A stretch of 64,000 nucleotides of DNA, taken from assembly GCA_003194525.1 (NCBI GenBank), contig NBIV01000025.1, positions 62,001-126,000 of the forward strand. Direction: 5' to 3'. The position numbers were made by a program, and so were the translations under genes. A model generated the notes under the pieces. It saw only the letters and a program-made list of their open reading frames with translations, was not told the DNA's origin and did not search any database. This document shows positions 22,480 through 32,653 of the stretch, in pieces (positions within the stretch are counted from its first letter, which is position 1; every line of letters begins with the position of its first letter). Source of the DNA: Gracilariopsis chorda. Taxonomy: Eukaryota > Rhodophyta > Florideophyceae > Gracilariales > Gracilariaceae.

Positions 22480-24834
22480 CCGTTGTCCATTTTACCACGC
22501 CTCGCTGCGCAATAAGATCCAACTTGTGATCTTCCCATTACAAACGCCAACAGGATTTCAGTTTCTGAATAATAAAGCTGTCGGCAGGTTGCACTAAATT
22601 TGTGGCACTGCATAGAAAAAAGCGTAACTTTATATTGATCTCTGCCAAAGCTTGCTTCAATCCTTCGGTCACAGCATGTGTGTTGACATTATCCAGGTAT
22701 ATAACTCGTTTCTCATTATTTGGTAGTTGGCGGAATATTCATTTTTCTCGAAGCCACTCAAGAAAAACTCGACGCTCCATCCAGGCTTTTGACTCCGTCC
22801 GGTATACGACGCCTGGCAAGACGTCGGGTAGGCCTCTGATGGGATAGTTCTTCTCTGCATTTTTGAAAATGAGCGTCGGTATCTCAAGAGCGGAAAGCAG
22901 GCCTCTCGAAATTAGAACCATCATGGTAATACCATCATCACCCGACTCCATTTCAGCATACCTAATTTTCTTGTCGCCTACGATAGCCAGCGTTTTATGG
23001 TTGTCCAATGTAGTGCAATGCCCGGAAGCGGGAGCGCACCGAAAGACGTTTGGGATCTTTCCTCGTTAGTGATAAGCCCAGTTGGATAGAGCCCTCCCAG
23101 GAGTGGCACGACTATGTCGGGTTGTAAGGCCGAGGCCACTCGTCGCGACTTGCGCAGGGAGGTTGAGGCAAGAATTGGGTATCCGCAGGAGCGGTGTATG
23201 GGGGTGGTGTCCTCTAGAGAGGTGAGGTTTCCACGTTAGTGGCACGCGCGAACAAGAGCCGTGGGTAGCGGGAAAGCCACCCTGTAAAGGGAAAAATAAG
23301 GGGGAGCTGAGTCACGAGTGTCGTGACGAAGACTAACGGCAGTGCCGGTAAATAAACCTTATACAAGGCGAGCACCAAGAAAACTGGAATAAAAATCCGA
23401 ATACTCGGGTCCTTTAGATAGGCAAGGGGGTTAGACTTCCTGTATGCGACGGTGCTTCCCTCCAAAGAGGAGTAGAGAACACGCGAAGGCGGTGACCTCT
23501 AGAGCCAATTACCCAGGTTGGGGTCCCTTGTTGGGGAAGGTTTACTGGTGCGACGGCAACCCGCCGGCGCACTAAGTACTAACCATCCCAGAAATGGGTG
23601 TAAAAACAATAAATAGAATTAACTAAATTACCCCACTTTGGTGGTTCATGCCCACTACTGTGGCCAACCGCCAATTGACTCTTCCGTGTCCCACCTGTCA
23701 AATCTACCATTAGTGGTCGTAGTTCATGCAATGAATACATTACCGAAACATTCGGGAAATCAACCAAGTACCAAGGATCTCTCTCTGAGGGCATTGCACT
23801 TCATCCATATTCATGGCAAAGTGCGTTTCATCGGCCTTGTACACGTTCTTTTCTTTTAAATGATTGGAACGAACGTTTCGTGCTAGCTGAATCAAGTGAC
23901 AGGCACATTTACGTTCAATCTTTTCCTGTTTGGAAGATGAGACCAAGAGTCTGCCATACTGAGATTGTTTCACGATCTTTGATCGTTCCAAGAACGGCTG
24001 CATCCAGCACACCGTTATCAACTAGTGTATTGGGCGATCCGATCTTCTATCTACGCTGTTTGCGTTGTACGTTTGACTGGAACTATGCGTGATTAGATGC
24101 AAAAACAGGCGACGTAGAAGCTGAAATTTGAACTTAACCCCCGCTTTTCTCAACCTATGAAACTACTCAAGTAGGTTTTTATAAAGTGTTTGACCCATAC
24201 AGTTCTTTTGTGTTTCCTCTCTTGGGCGGCTTTCACGTATTGGCGTTGAATGCCAGTCTTTGTGACGCGAATAAAAGAAACTTACGTCATTTTGCCACCT
24301 TCGTCTTGTTAATAGCGGATTGGAGACGTTTTGTCCATTATCAGCTTTTTTTCTGAATTTTTGCTTTATAGGAACTTCAAAATAGTGCGAGAAACGATTA
24401 ACCGCTGATGCGATTATATGCTTCTTTTTGTTTGTTTCTGCGGTTTTGATCATCCATATGATGATTTGAGACTTTTTTTGGTGTGTCAAGACAACATTTG
24501 GGCTTCGTTTGGCAATAGTTGCGGTAAATTAGTGCAACTGGCTTTTTGTAGCGCTAGAGACAACCACAGCGTTAGTTTCCTGGTTGTTTGTTTGAACTGC
24601 AGCTTGTTGTGTTGCGTGCATAAAAGCACTTAAGATCGGTGAGCCATGGAGAGACATTTTTTGTCCAGTCTTCTCTCGAGACGCATGAATGCCTGGCAAA
24701 GACGAGGGAAGTTCTACGATGGGAATATGGCGCGCTTTGCAGTTTTCTGTCTTCTTATCTACACTAATCAGGGGTGCAGGAAAATTGCGTGTACCATCAT
24801 GATTAGTGTGGACCACACTAATCAGCGTATCCAC
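22480..24834 (-). pseudogene. pogo-type DDE transposase, split by a solo LTR and frameshifted
   Basis: Read from right to left: an N-terminal part in several broken frames (24834-24163); a helix-turn-helix-like segment (FHRLRKAGVKFKF near 24110-24170, just after an in-frame stop); the first catalytic Asp in VYKADETHFAMN (about 23816-23860); the solo LTR; then the core LISRGLLSALEIPTLIFK and WMERRVFLEWL; the second Asp in YLDNVNTH (about 22685-22710, after a frameshift); and the third Asp in LVQPADSFI (about 22570-22600). The order and motifs match CENP-B/pogo DDE transposases. It is not functional. Confidence 0.78.
23009..23803 (-). mobile_element. Solo LTR of the chromovirus family inserted in the pogo-like transposase
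   Basis: Reverse complement of the LTR at 4461-5273 along its length, with more divergence than exists between the two LTRs of the full element. It starts TG at 23009 and ends CA at 23803. The flanks tccaa (23004-23008) and tccat (23804-23808) are a 5-bp target duplication with one mismatch. No internal retroelement sequence is present, so recombination between LTRs is the likely origin. Confidence 0.85.
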
Positions 24835-24847
24835 ACTAATTGATGAC
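24760..24847. repeat. Subterminal repeats of TGATTAGTGTGG, right end
   Basis: Contains acactaatca near 24762, a back-to-back pair gattagtgtgg/ccacactaatc at about 24801-24823, and ccacactaat near 24831. Confidence 0.6.
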
Positions 24848-24866
24848 CCACACTAATCACAGTGTT
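24848..24866 (-). repeat. Right terminal inverted repeat of pogo-like element
   Basis: Reads ccacactaatcacagtgtt on the + strand, followed by TA at 24867-24868. Confidence 0.85.
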
Positions 24867-26143
24867 TACCTGTACCTCCAAAACACCGAGATACTTTGAG
24901 AAAAATCAAAAACCGGCCCAAATCAAGCCAGAGGGAAGGGTAGACGTTAACCCATTAAGGCCCTGATAGAGGGGCGGCAGCCTTCCCAACTTCAATCTTT
25001 TTTGAAACTTTAAACTTTTGTCCATTTACTGGAGAAGCCCTCGGACTGTTCAGTTGCCGGTGATTGCTCGTTAACGCTCTTGTGCTTGTGATCTTCACTG
25101 TATGGAAAAGCGGTGCAGGCCGCCATGGCCAAGTCACCATGCAAATGAGCACAACTCAATGCGCTCGGAGCACTCCACAAGAGTTGTGCTGTTCCCGGGC
25201 TGGCTTGGGTGGGATTTACGATTACAATAGTGACACAACATCGTACCAACTTAAGGTTGCTCGATCAACTGACGTTTGCACCAGCAGTTCTTTCACAGGA
25301 ACCGAGCACTACTACAAAGGTAGATAAGGCGGGGCACATGCGATCCGCCTTGACGTCTGTCTTCCCTTTAGCTAGGGAAGCGAAACGGATCTGCAGTTGG
25401 GTCTCCAACGGAGACCAACGTATTTCATTAAACTAGCGTACCCGTAAAAGAGAGAGATATATATAAGGCGACGGCGTCGAGTGCAGAGAACGCCTCAAGT
25501 ATTGGCTCAATAAATCCATTTGTGCGTTTCCCTAAAAATCTATTCCATGCCGTTACTTTAATAAAAGCAAAAACTCTAGCACACAAGGATGTGTAACGGT
25601 ACCGTTGGTATACGAAGCGGCGGAATGCAAGACAGTAACCTATTTTGCTTCAGTCCTGAATCAGATTGCTTCTACCAAGGAAAAGAGCTAGCAGTCTAAC
25701 CCCCAAAACCCGATGCCAAGAGCTATCCCGGTAGATAACCCTTCACTTGCTCAGGTGATATTGGAAAAGTGTCGACATCGTTCACACTCAAGAGCGTCAT
25801 GATTCATTACACGTCATGGAATGGTAGAAATACAAGCCAGGGAAGGCTTCGTCAAAATTATTCACGTCAAGAAGTTTTTGCACGGATACATAGGCTGTGC
25901 TCGTCACAGTCTCTGCGCATTTTAGCAAGACGTCTGAAGAATATACTGCCAGTGTCGACATCGCCCGGGAACATGCCATGGAAATCTTGGGGATGAGAAA
26001 AGAGTTCTTACAAAGCTGTCTGATAAACGTGCTTGCCTGACATTCTAAACCATAGTGGTTTTACCAAGATTGTACACCGACTGGAACGCCTTGTGGTTCC
26101 TTTTGTTCATCACGGATGGTGTTGGTATTCATTGATCCAGTAC
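24867..26143. other. Repeat-derived intergenic stretch with retroelement remnants
   Basis: No intact gene. On the minus strand near 25205-25240 a zinc-knuckle-like string (CHYCNRKSH) hints at a degraded retroelement gag. On the plus strand a block at about 25325-25530 contains tatatataagg (25459-25469) and AATAAA (about 25510), an LTR-like promoter and poly(A) layout. Both readings are weak. Confidence 0.35.
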
Positions 26144-27522
26144 CTAGAAATATACTTGTATGTTTCTCCCAGATGTAAATCGTTCAAGCATGTCTGAAAT
26201 AGTTCGACACGGTAGTTTCGACACATCCAAGCACGATAGTGACTGACAAGTTGTGATAAGTTTCTCAACATAGTCGTCTGTTACGTGTTGGCAACTCGCC
26301 AAGTTCAGAGATGTCAATCTCGTCTTGCAGTGGCGGATAATGCTGTCCACGCTATGGTTGGTGATATTCATGCATCGCGCGAGGTGCAAAACTCCCAGCT
26401 TGCTGCAACATCGCGTTAGCTCAGCGATCCCAACGTCAGAGACGCGTGTTTCAGACAAGCCGACATCTCGTAGCTTCGGCATTCTATTGGCGATTTTTGA
26501 CACAGACCAGTCTGTGATCCTGCTGCACCACGACAAGTCCAACACTTCCAGTCGTGGGCAGCCGTTAGCAATACTTGTTATGCCTTCATCAGTTATGTAT
26601 CTTGCATTGGCAATGTTAAGCACTCTCAGATACGGACAGTTTTGGCCAATAACCTCTAGCAACGAATCCCGAACGCCACTGATACAGTTCATGTCCAGCA
26701 CTTCTAACCGAGGACATCGCACGGCTAGGATACGCACACTGCGTCGCGTGACGTTTCGGCAATGTGACAAGCGCAGCTCCCGAAGTCCTGGGCACCTGGA
26801 AAACTCGACAACACTTTTGTCTGTAGCGCCACTGCACCAGGATAAGTCAACGGATTGTAGAGTAGCTGCACATTCGGTACGCGGAATGGCCTTGACAGCG
26901 GCATCAGAAACGCCATGCACCCTGGCAAGAGAGAGCCTCCTGAGCTTCTTCAGGGACGGAGTGTTCTTGCAAAGAGTTTGTAGATTCGCTGACGTGACGT
27001 GCTCTTGACCCTCAAACGAGAGGGTAGTCCACAGGCGTGGGCTGCAAGACAGGTCGCGCCACCGACGACACACCTGTCTGATGCGCAACAAATGAGGCAG
27101 ACGGGGTAGATGCTTGAATATTTGTATCATTAAGTCATCCGTAAGCATATCCATTGGGTTCGGTTTCTTACTACGGACGGCTGCTTTGGTGTGTAACCCC
27201 GTTCGCTGACGTCGCGAGGCTGGTTCGGCAAGCCATGAGCTAGGAGGAGAAGGCCAAGTTAGCAATTGCTGGGACGAGAGTACAAACGTGAGTGTTGGAA
27301 ATAGAGCAGTGTATTACAGGGAGCTTACCTTCGATTTCGTTTTCGCTGTGCAGCGGGAGTGTCAGTGAAGTGTTGCAAGATACCTAGGTCGGCACGTGAG
27401 CGCAACAGCTGTTCACGCTTACGTAAAATTTCTTCCTCTTGGTCGGGGTCTATAATAGATATGTGGACGTCCTCCGCATCGCGCAAAGTGATCCCCTTAT
27501 CGTTAGCAAGGGTGTGGGCCAT
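26144..27522 (-). CDS. F-box protein with cysteine-type leucine-rich repeats (FBXL-like), two exons
   Basis: Exon 1 is 27522-27329 and exon 2 is 27239-26144. The 89-nt intron between has a GTAAGC donor, a GCTAAC branch-point-like string and a TTCTCCTCCTAG acceptor, and the reading phase is kept (AG/C). The product is 429 aa. An F-box lies at about residues 95-140 (MLTDDLMIQIFKHLPRL, VCRRWRDL). It is followed by about ten LRRs of 25-26 residues with the CC-type pattern (CPRLEVLDLSWCSRITDWSV). In this family the F-box binds SKP1 within an SCF ubiquitin ligase and the LRRs bind the substrate. The start is the only in-frame ATG found; the frame is open but ATG-free for about 230 nt upstream, so a further 5' exon is possible. 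It is divergent from REV1. Confidence 0.88.
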
Positions 27523-28457
27523 GAGTGGGGTACGACGCTCTACGTTGGCGGAGGCGTCTTCCCCAGGGTGTGGTGATATCGAGTCGGATATGGTAGATTT
27601 GAGCAGGAATCTGTGAGCGATCAAGCCGAGGGAGTACCCGACTAGGAAGCGAGGAGTGGTTTGTGGAGGACAAGGTGGGAACGGGTCCGGAGTGAATCCA
27701 CTTGGGGCACGAAGAGTGAGAATAGAATGGCCTTTCCACTGGCGCGCAACTCAAAAAAACGTCGCCGAGGGGGATATGAGAGTGTCGTTAAGAACGCCGA
27801 GCGGACGAAGGGCGAGCGGGTGCGGCGGAGAGCGGAGGTTGGGAGGAAAGATTAATGAAGGGACGCGAGGAGGCGGAGTGGGGTGTGACAGGTATTCGGG
27901 GATGGAGGAGGAGGAGGAGGAGGAGGAGGAGAAGGCGAGTGCTTATGGGAAGGAGGAGTTTTGGGGTGGGGAGAAGCGGGAAGAAGATGAGAGCGCGAGG
28001 ATAGGATACAACGGAGAGACTTGGACAGAAAGACAGGACGCTCCAGGAAACAGAGAGCGAAGTGGAGTTGTAAACTTTGCACACTGCGCAGTGCACGCTG
28101 TGTGGGGAGGCGGCGGCAGCTGTTAGTCGCAGCCGGTGGCCTGCAAGCGTGGCGGCCGGCACGTGGGCAATTATTTTGGTTTTTGGAATTGGACAGCGTC
28201 CGCAAGCTAATTTTAGGGCGCCATGTCCCGCGGTCGTGCGCACAACGCCATCGCCGTCGTTGGCGTTCATCATGATATACCGTGGTGAGGGTGAGACGCT
28301 CCCCTCTTTGCGCGTTGCTTTCCGTTCCTCCTCCCGCTGCCCCACAAGGTAACGCCTTCGTTGTTTAAAGCCGCGCTCTTCTCATTTCGCAACTGAGCTG
28401 TCCTTTGCCGCCGCACATTACATTACCTTCGCTCTTTTCAAACCTTCCCCTAACACC
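27523..28457. promoter_or_regulatory. Divergent intergenic region between the F-box gene and REV1
   Basis: 935 bp between two outward-facing genes. It is purine-rich on the + strand, with a GGA run at 27904-27931. No TATA box or named element was recognised. It presumably holds both promoters. Confidence 0.45.
27904..27931 (+). repeat. GGA trinucleotide microsatellite
   Basis: About nine uninterrupted GGA repeats, in a G/A-rich context. Confidence 0.9.
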
Positions 28458-31094
28458 ATGCAGCCCGATCACCGTCAGCTCTCGGCGTCTAACCGCGCTC
28501 ACCTTCCACAACCCACTCAACCCAACTCATTCTGGAACGACCCTAGACCGTCGAACCGAAACCCCAATTTTGTTCGCGATTACTTCCAGTCGTCAAGACT
28601 CCACTTCATAGGTTCTTTTCGCGCCCGTTACGAAGCCATGATGGTTGCCGTCGCAAAGAGGCTCAAAGTTAACCCAGGCTCTCTCATCAGCGCCGCCCCC
28701 ACCTCCTCTTGCGCCGAGAGACTCATAGTTCACATCGACATGGACTGCTTCTTCGCAAGCGTCGCCGTTAAGAGAGACCCCTCTCTTCGTGCAAAGTGCA
28801 TAGCTGTATGCCACGGAGGGGGTGAAATATCCTCATGTAGTTACGAGGCTCGTAAATTCGGCGTCCGCGCCGGCATGTTTGCAAAGGACGCACGCAAATT
28901 GTGCCCAAACCTTCTCAGCGTTCCCTATCATTTCCCAACCTACGAGCAAATCAGCATTCAGATCTACGCCTTATTCCATGACTACCCAGGCGTTTTTGTA
29001 GAAGCTGTTAGCGTGGACGAGGCGTATTTGGACATTACAGATACTGCTAAAGATGCCACCAGCCAAGCGGGCGCGGACGATCTTGTTCAAAGTATCCGAT
29101 CTCGTATCGTTAGGGAGACGGGATGTACAGCAAGTGCGGGTATAGGTCCTTCTAAACTGATAGCAAGGCTTGCTACAAAAGCGGCCAAACCCAACGGTCA
29201 GCTCCGCGTTCGTCCTGAGAATGTCATCGAGTACATTGATACACTCAAAGTAAGCGATCTTCCCGGTGTCGGATGGAGCACTTCAAAGAAGATGACTCAA
29301 ATCGGAATAGAAACAATTCCGCAGCTGCGACGCAAGAGCCTGTCGTTTCTGCAGACTAACTTTGGCGAGCGTCAGGGTCAGACGTTGCATGACTTGGCGA
29401 GAGCTATTGACAGCCGTCCCGTAGAACCACTAAAACCTAGAAAGTCAATTGGGGCAGAGGCTTCTTGGGGTATTCGCTTTGAAGAGAATGAAGACGACAA
29501 ACTGTCCAATTTCATTTCCGACATGGCATCAGAAGTCGCTTCTCGTGTGGAAAGCGTTGGGGCTAGTGGCTCCAAGGTATGCGTCAAGCTGTACAGAAGA
29601 AAACCCAACTCAAGTATGTTGGGTTACAAGTTCCTTGGCCATGGTCCATGTACCATTTTATCCAGGATGTACAACATACCTCGACCTTGTGACTGGGCTA
29701 CACTGCGTAAAGCGCTTTGTGACTCGTGCTTAAGAGTGATCAAAGAAACGAGAATCCGCAACGATGAGTTTCGCGGACTTGGTTTGCAAGTCGTAGATCT
29801 GAAATTTGGAGAGTTGAGGTTTGATCATTCTGGTGCTCCTGTTAAAGGGGTAAAGCGCATAGACTCTTTCTTCAATGTGTCTAATCGTCGAGCTCCTGCA
29901 TCGCAAGCTACGCATGGGCAATTGAGAAAAACGTCACCCCCTAATGATGTAGACACGGCTTCAAAAGCCAAGGGCAGTTCCGACAGGGATGAAGTGCTTC
30001 TTGAAAAAGAAGACGAGATTACACCGAAAGAAGATGTACGCAAGCAGAAGAAGAACGTTTCAGTTAACGACAAAGACACAGAGATTGAGAAACGACACGA
30101 CAAAGCGCAACCGGAAGAAGATGGAGTAGAGATCGTTGCAGATAACAGGATACCCAATAATGGTGCGGATAAACTTCCTGATAATCATGGCTTGACTTCA
30201 AAAATCCCATTCGGTTGGGATACAGCCGTGTTTAAGGCACTGCCTGAATCTCTTCAAGCAGAACTCCTTCAGAACAACAGAAATCAGACCACCACAAGTC
30301 GCGCCAATACCAGAAGAGCAACGCGGGATGAAACGAAGTCAGCGGCTCCAACGCGCGGAGCGAGCAAGAAACGAGCTTCAAGTCGCACGAGGCAGAGGAA
30401 CGTAGCTAGGCGTCCTCGACGAAGGCAAAGAGCTCAGATCACAATGACTCAATTTGCGGACATTAGAGAACTGCGAGACAAAGGCAATGACGTGCTGGAC
30501 GCGGAAGAGTTTCGGTGTCGACCGCTTAAGGAATGTGTGGAGCTTTTGCAAGACTTGAATCACGGACGTCGAAACTCAGCGTTCGTGAACAGGCAGAGAA
30601 GATCAGGGGTTCCGACTGAGAAGCGAAAATCGGTATCTTTTGCCGAAGCTAACAGCAACCGGTTAGCTGCGGTGGAGGAGACTTTAGAGATTCCTTCGCC
30701 GCCATGCATGAGTAGTGATTATGACTCTGATGAGAATAACAGAATGCTACATGTGGTGGAGAAAGCTGGTGTAGAACATACGCAAATCTATGCGACTGAA
30801 GATGTAACAGACTTCTCGGACAAATTGTACTCATGGATGAGACGCACGGCTGTCGATGTGAAGAGTGGACATGTGGAACTGGTGAGAGGGAGACTGATGG
30901 AATGCATCCGACTGAAACAGTTGGATGAAGTGTGTGAGAATGTAAGACTGCTGCACAGATTTGCGGAAGGGGACGGTCTTGAAGGGTGGCGAGTGGGGGT
31001 CAATGCATTGCTGCGGGAGATTGGTGAAGAAACGCGTCGACAGCACGGATTGGATCTGAAGCTTCCACCGTTGTTTCCCAGCGCGAGCGTATGA
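28458..31094 (+). CDS. REV1: REV1-type Y-family DNA polymerase (translesion synthesis)
   Basis: 878 aa, no intron needed. The N-terminus has the REV1-specific SRLHFIG block (residues about 44-50). The Y-family core follows: HIDMDCFFAS with catalytic Asp94, SVDEAYLDI with Asp187/Glu188, the thumb (DLPGVGWSTSKKM) and the little finger to about residue 460. A long basic linker contains one ubiquitin-binding motif (FKALPESLQAEL, about 592-603). Residues about 784-870 match the REV1 C-terminal domain, which in other species docks other translesion polymerases and REV7. The protein is thought to insert dCMP opposite lesions in the nucleus. The usual N-terminal BRCT domain is absent: only about 40 residues precede the core, and I see no upstream exon encoding it. 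Only one ubiquitin-binding motif was seen, where animals and yeast usually have two. Confidence 0.92.
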   Translation: MQPDHRQLSASNRAHLPQPTQPNSFWNDPRPSNRNPNFVRDYFQSSRLHFIGSFRARYEAMMVAVAKRLKVNPGSLISAAPTSSCAERLIVHIDMDCFFASVAVKRDPSLRAKCIAVCHGGGEISSCSYEARKFGVRAGMFAKDARKLCPNLLSVPYHFPTYEQISIQIYALFHDYPGVFVEAVSVDEAYLDITDTAKDATSQAGADDLVQSIRSRIVRETGCTASAGIGPSKLIARLATKAAKPNGQLRVRPENVIEYIDTLKVSDLPGVGWSTSKKMTQIGIETIPQLRRKSLSFLQTNFGERQGQTLHDLARAIDSRPVEPLKPRKSIGAEASWGIRFEENEDDKLSNFISDMASEVASRVESVGASGSKVCVKLYRRKPNSSMLGYKFLGHGPCTILSRMYNIPRPCDWATLRKALCDSCLRVIKETRIRNDEFRGLGLQVVDLKFGELRFDHSGAPVKGVKRIDSFFNVSNRRAPASQATHGQLRKTSPPNDVDTASKAKGSSDRDEVLLEKEDEITPKEDVRKQKKNVSVNDKDTEIEKRHDKAQPEEDGVEIVADNRIPNNGADKLPDNHGLTSKIPFGWDTAVFKALPESLQAELLQNNRNQTTTSRANTRRATRDETKSAAPTRGASKKRASSRTRQRNVARRPRRRQRAQITMTQFADIRELRDKGNDVLDAEEFRCRPLKECVELLQDLNHGRRNSAFVNRQRRSGVPTEKRKSVSFAEANSNRLAAVEETLEIPSPPCMSSDYDSDENNRMLHVVEKAGVEHTQIYATEDVTDFSDKLYSWMRRTAVDVKSGHVELVRGRLMECIRLKQLDEVCENVRLLHRFAEGDGLEGWRVGVNALLREIGEETRRQHGLDLKLPPLFPSASV

Positions 31095-31333
31095 CACTAG
31101 AAAGTTAGCATGGGGTTGAAGGTGCAACAAGTAGAGGACGAGATGTAACATGTTTAGAACCTTAACTTTGAACATAGAGACCGGTATGGTGAACGCAGGA
31201 TGAGAGCGTCATTGGTACGATAGGCGATTGGTTTGGCTTTTATTGCATAAAGTTAATGGTTGAATGCCGGCAAATAGTGGAGGTTGATGATGGTGTGGAT
31301 TAGGATGAATAGAAGGATGTCAAAAGCACGCGA

Positions 31334-31912
31334 TTAGGCGGAACCTAGCATTCCACGCACTCGCTGTAAGATACCGTCCTTGGACGGATCGTACGGGTGT
31401 TCCTTTGAAGGGATTTCCAAAATGGCTGGAACGGGCGCATTGAACCTTGTAACGGTGGTACGAATCTTGTCCGCGATCTGTTTGGCAGTGTTTGTCAATC
31501 GTCAGGGTCAGCGTGGGCGTTCTTATGTTGATGCTTGTCGGTGGAGCGTTGTCGATTGGGGGAAACGTACGTATTGGTTGATGAGAATGATGGCAATGTC
31601 TTCTCTCTCTGTGAACTTGTTGAAGGCTTCTTCGATGGCTTGCACGGGGGTATGCTCTATGTGTAGAATGAAAAGTTGCGAGGAGTATTTTTGTGTGAGT
31701 TGGAAGCGGTGCGGTGGCTATGGTATGGGTAATTTAAGGGTACGAGCGATAGGAAGAAACTTACTGGGATCGACAACGAAGAAATTGGATCCATGAGAGG
31801 GCTGATTGTCGCCAACACCGGCGAGCAAGAAACCGGTAGTAGTGTCTTCGTCACCTATGACAGCAATGAGAAAGCCGCCCTCACGGGACTTGAGTTGTCT
31901 TCTTCCCGCCAT
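31334..31912 (-). CDS. VMA7: V-type H+-ATPase subunit F, three exons
   Basis: Exons are 31912-31765, 31656-31571 and 31477-31334. Introns of 108 and 93 nt have GTAAGT and GTACGT donors and ATAG and ACAG acceptors, and the joined frame encodes 125 aa. Motifs match the family along the whole length: LIAVIGDEDTTTGFLLAGVG, then NFFVVDPKH across the first junction, EREDIAIILINQ before the second, and LEIPSKEHPYDPSKDGIL near the end. Subunit F is part of the V1 central stalk, which links ATP hydrolysis to proton pumping at endomembranes. The length is normal for the family. It ends tail-to-tail with REV1 (239 bp between stops) and is divergent from the CXC gene. Confidence 0.93.
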
Positions 31913-32653
31913 GGAGAAATGTTTGCTGTCTGTATTGAAAAGCGCGGGGAGGGGAAGGAGGTGCGGGAGGGGAGGGGTTGCTTCGTCTACAAGAGGAGCA
32001 AGCGCGGAGCAGGAACGAAGCCTGGCAAGCGCGTCAGCGAAAAACCGTTGGGAACATCAACTGCCTTCAACAGCAACACACGCGCCGTGTGGCAGCGTCC
32101 CGCCGCTCAGGTCGGTCGGGAGTGTGCATGGCTTACGGCGGCACGTGTGCGACGTGTACGACTTGTACGGCGCGGTGGCGTTTTTTCAAAGGCGCGCGTT
32201 TTTGTCTTTTTGAGTTTTGAAGCGCGATTGGCCCATTTTTTCAAATTTCAAAAGGTCTGTGCCGCCGCTGCACCGCAGCGCTGCCCTTGCACAAACAAAC
32301 CGAGTTTGCATTCCGCGCGCGGGCGCTCCTTCGCAACCACCTCGCGCTCGTCCCTGCCTGCCGCACCCCCTCGCGCTCGCGCGCTCCGCCCCCGTCCCCC
32401 CCCCCCCGTGTCCCGCGCTTTCCCGCTCCACTACCTGCATCCCCTCCCCGCTCCCAGTTTCTCAATCCACAGCAACCCCCCCTCCCTCCCATCTGTTTCT
32501 CCTTCCACCTCTCCCACACAACCACACCTTCTCCAATCAGCTTTTTCCGCCACTCTTTACCTTTTCTCTACTCCTACGAGCGCTTACGTATCGCCTCACC
32601 TCAGAGCACAACCTCGTGTAACCCATCCTCCTCCATCTGCAACTCAAACTCCG
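31913..32653. promoter_or_regulatory. Divergent region between VMA7 and the CXC-domain gene
   Basis: 741 bp, GC-rich. It has a C-rich stretch near 32395-32408 and pyrimidine-rich sequence (about 32460-32560) before the CXC start. It presumably contains both promoters; no specific element was recognised. Confidence 0.4.

Larger units (their letters stand above)
22072..24866 (-). mobile_element. pogo/Tc1-like DNA transposon, defective
   Basis: A 19-bp terminal inverted repeat with one mismatch lies at 22072-22090 (aagactgtgattagtgtgg) and 24848-24866. Each is flanked directly by TA (22070-22071 and 24867-24868), the signature of the Tc1/mariner/pogo superfamily. Inside is a minus-strand DDE transposase pseudogene, interrupted by a solo LTR. 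Without the LTR the element is about 2.0 kb, a usual size for the group. Confidence 0.85.

Noticed and set aside
27656-28126. Plus-strand 156-codon frame upstream of REV1
   Set aside because: Composition (Gly/Arg/Glu) follows the GGA-rich DNA; no start context or domain. Probably promoter sequence.
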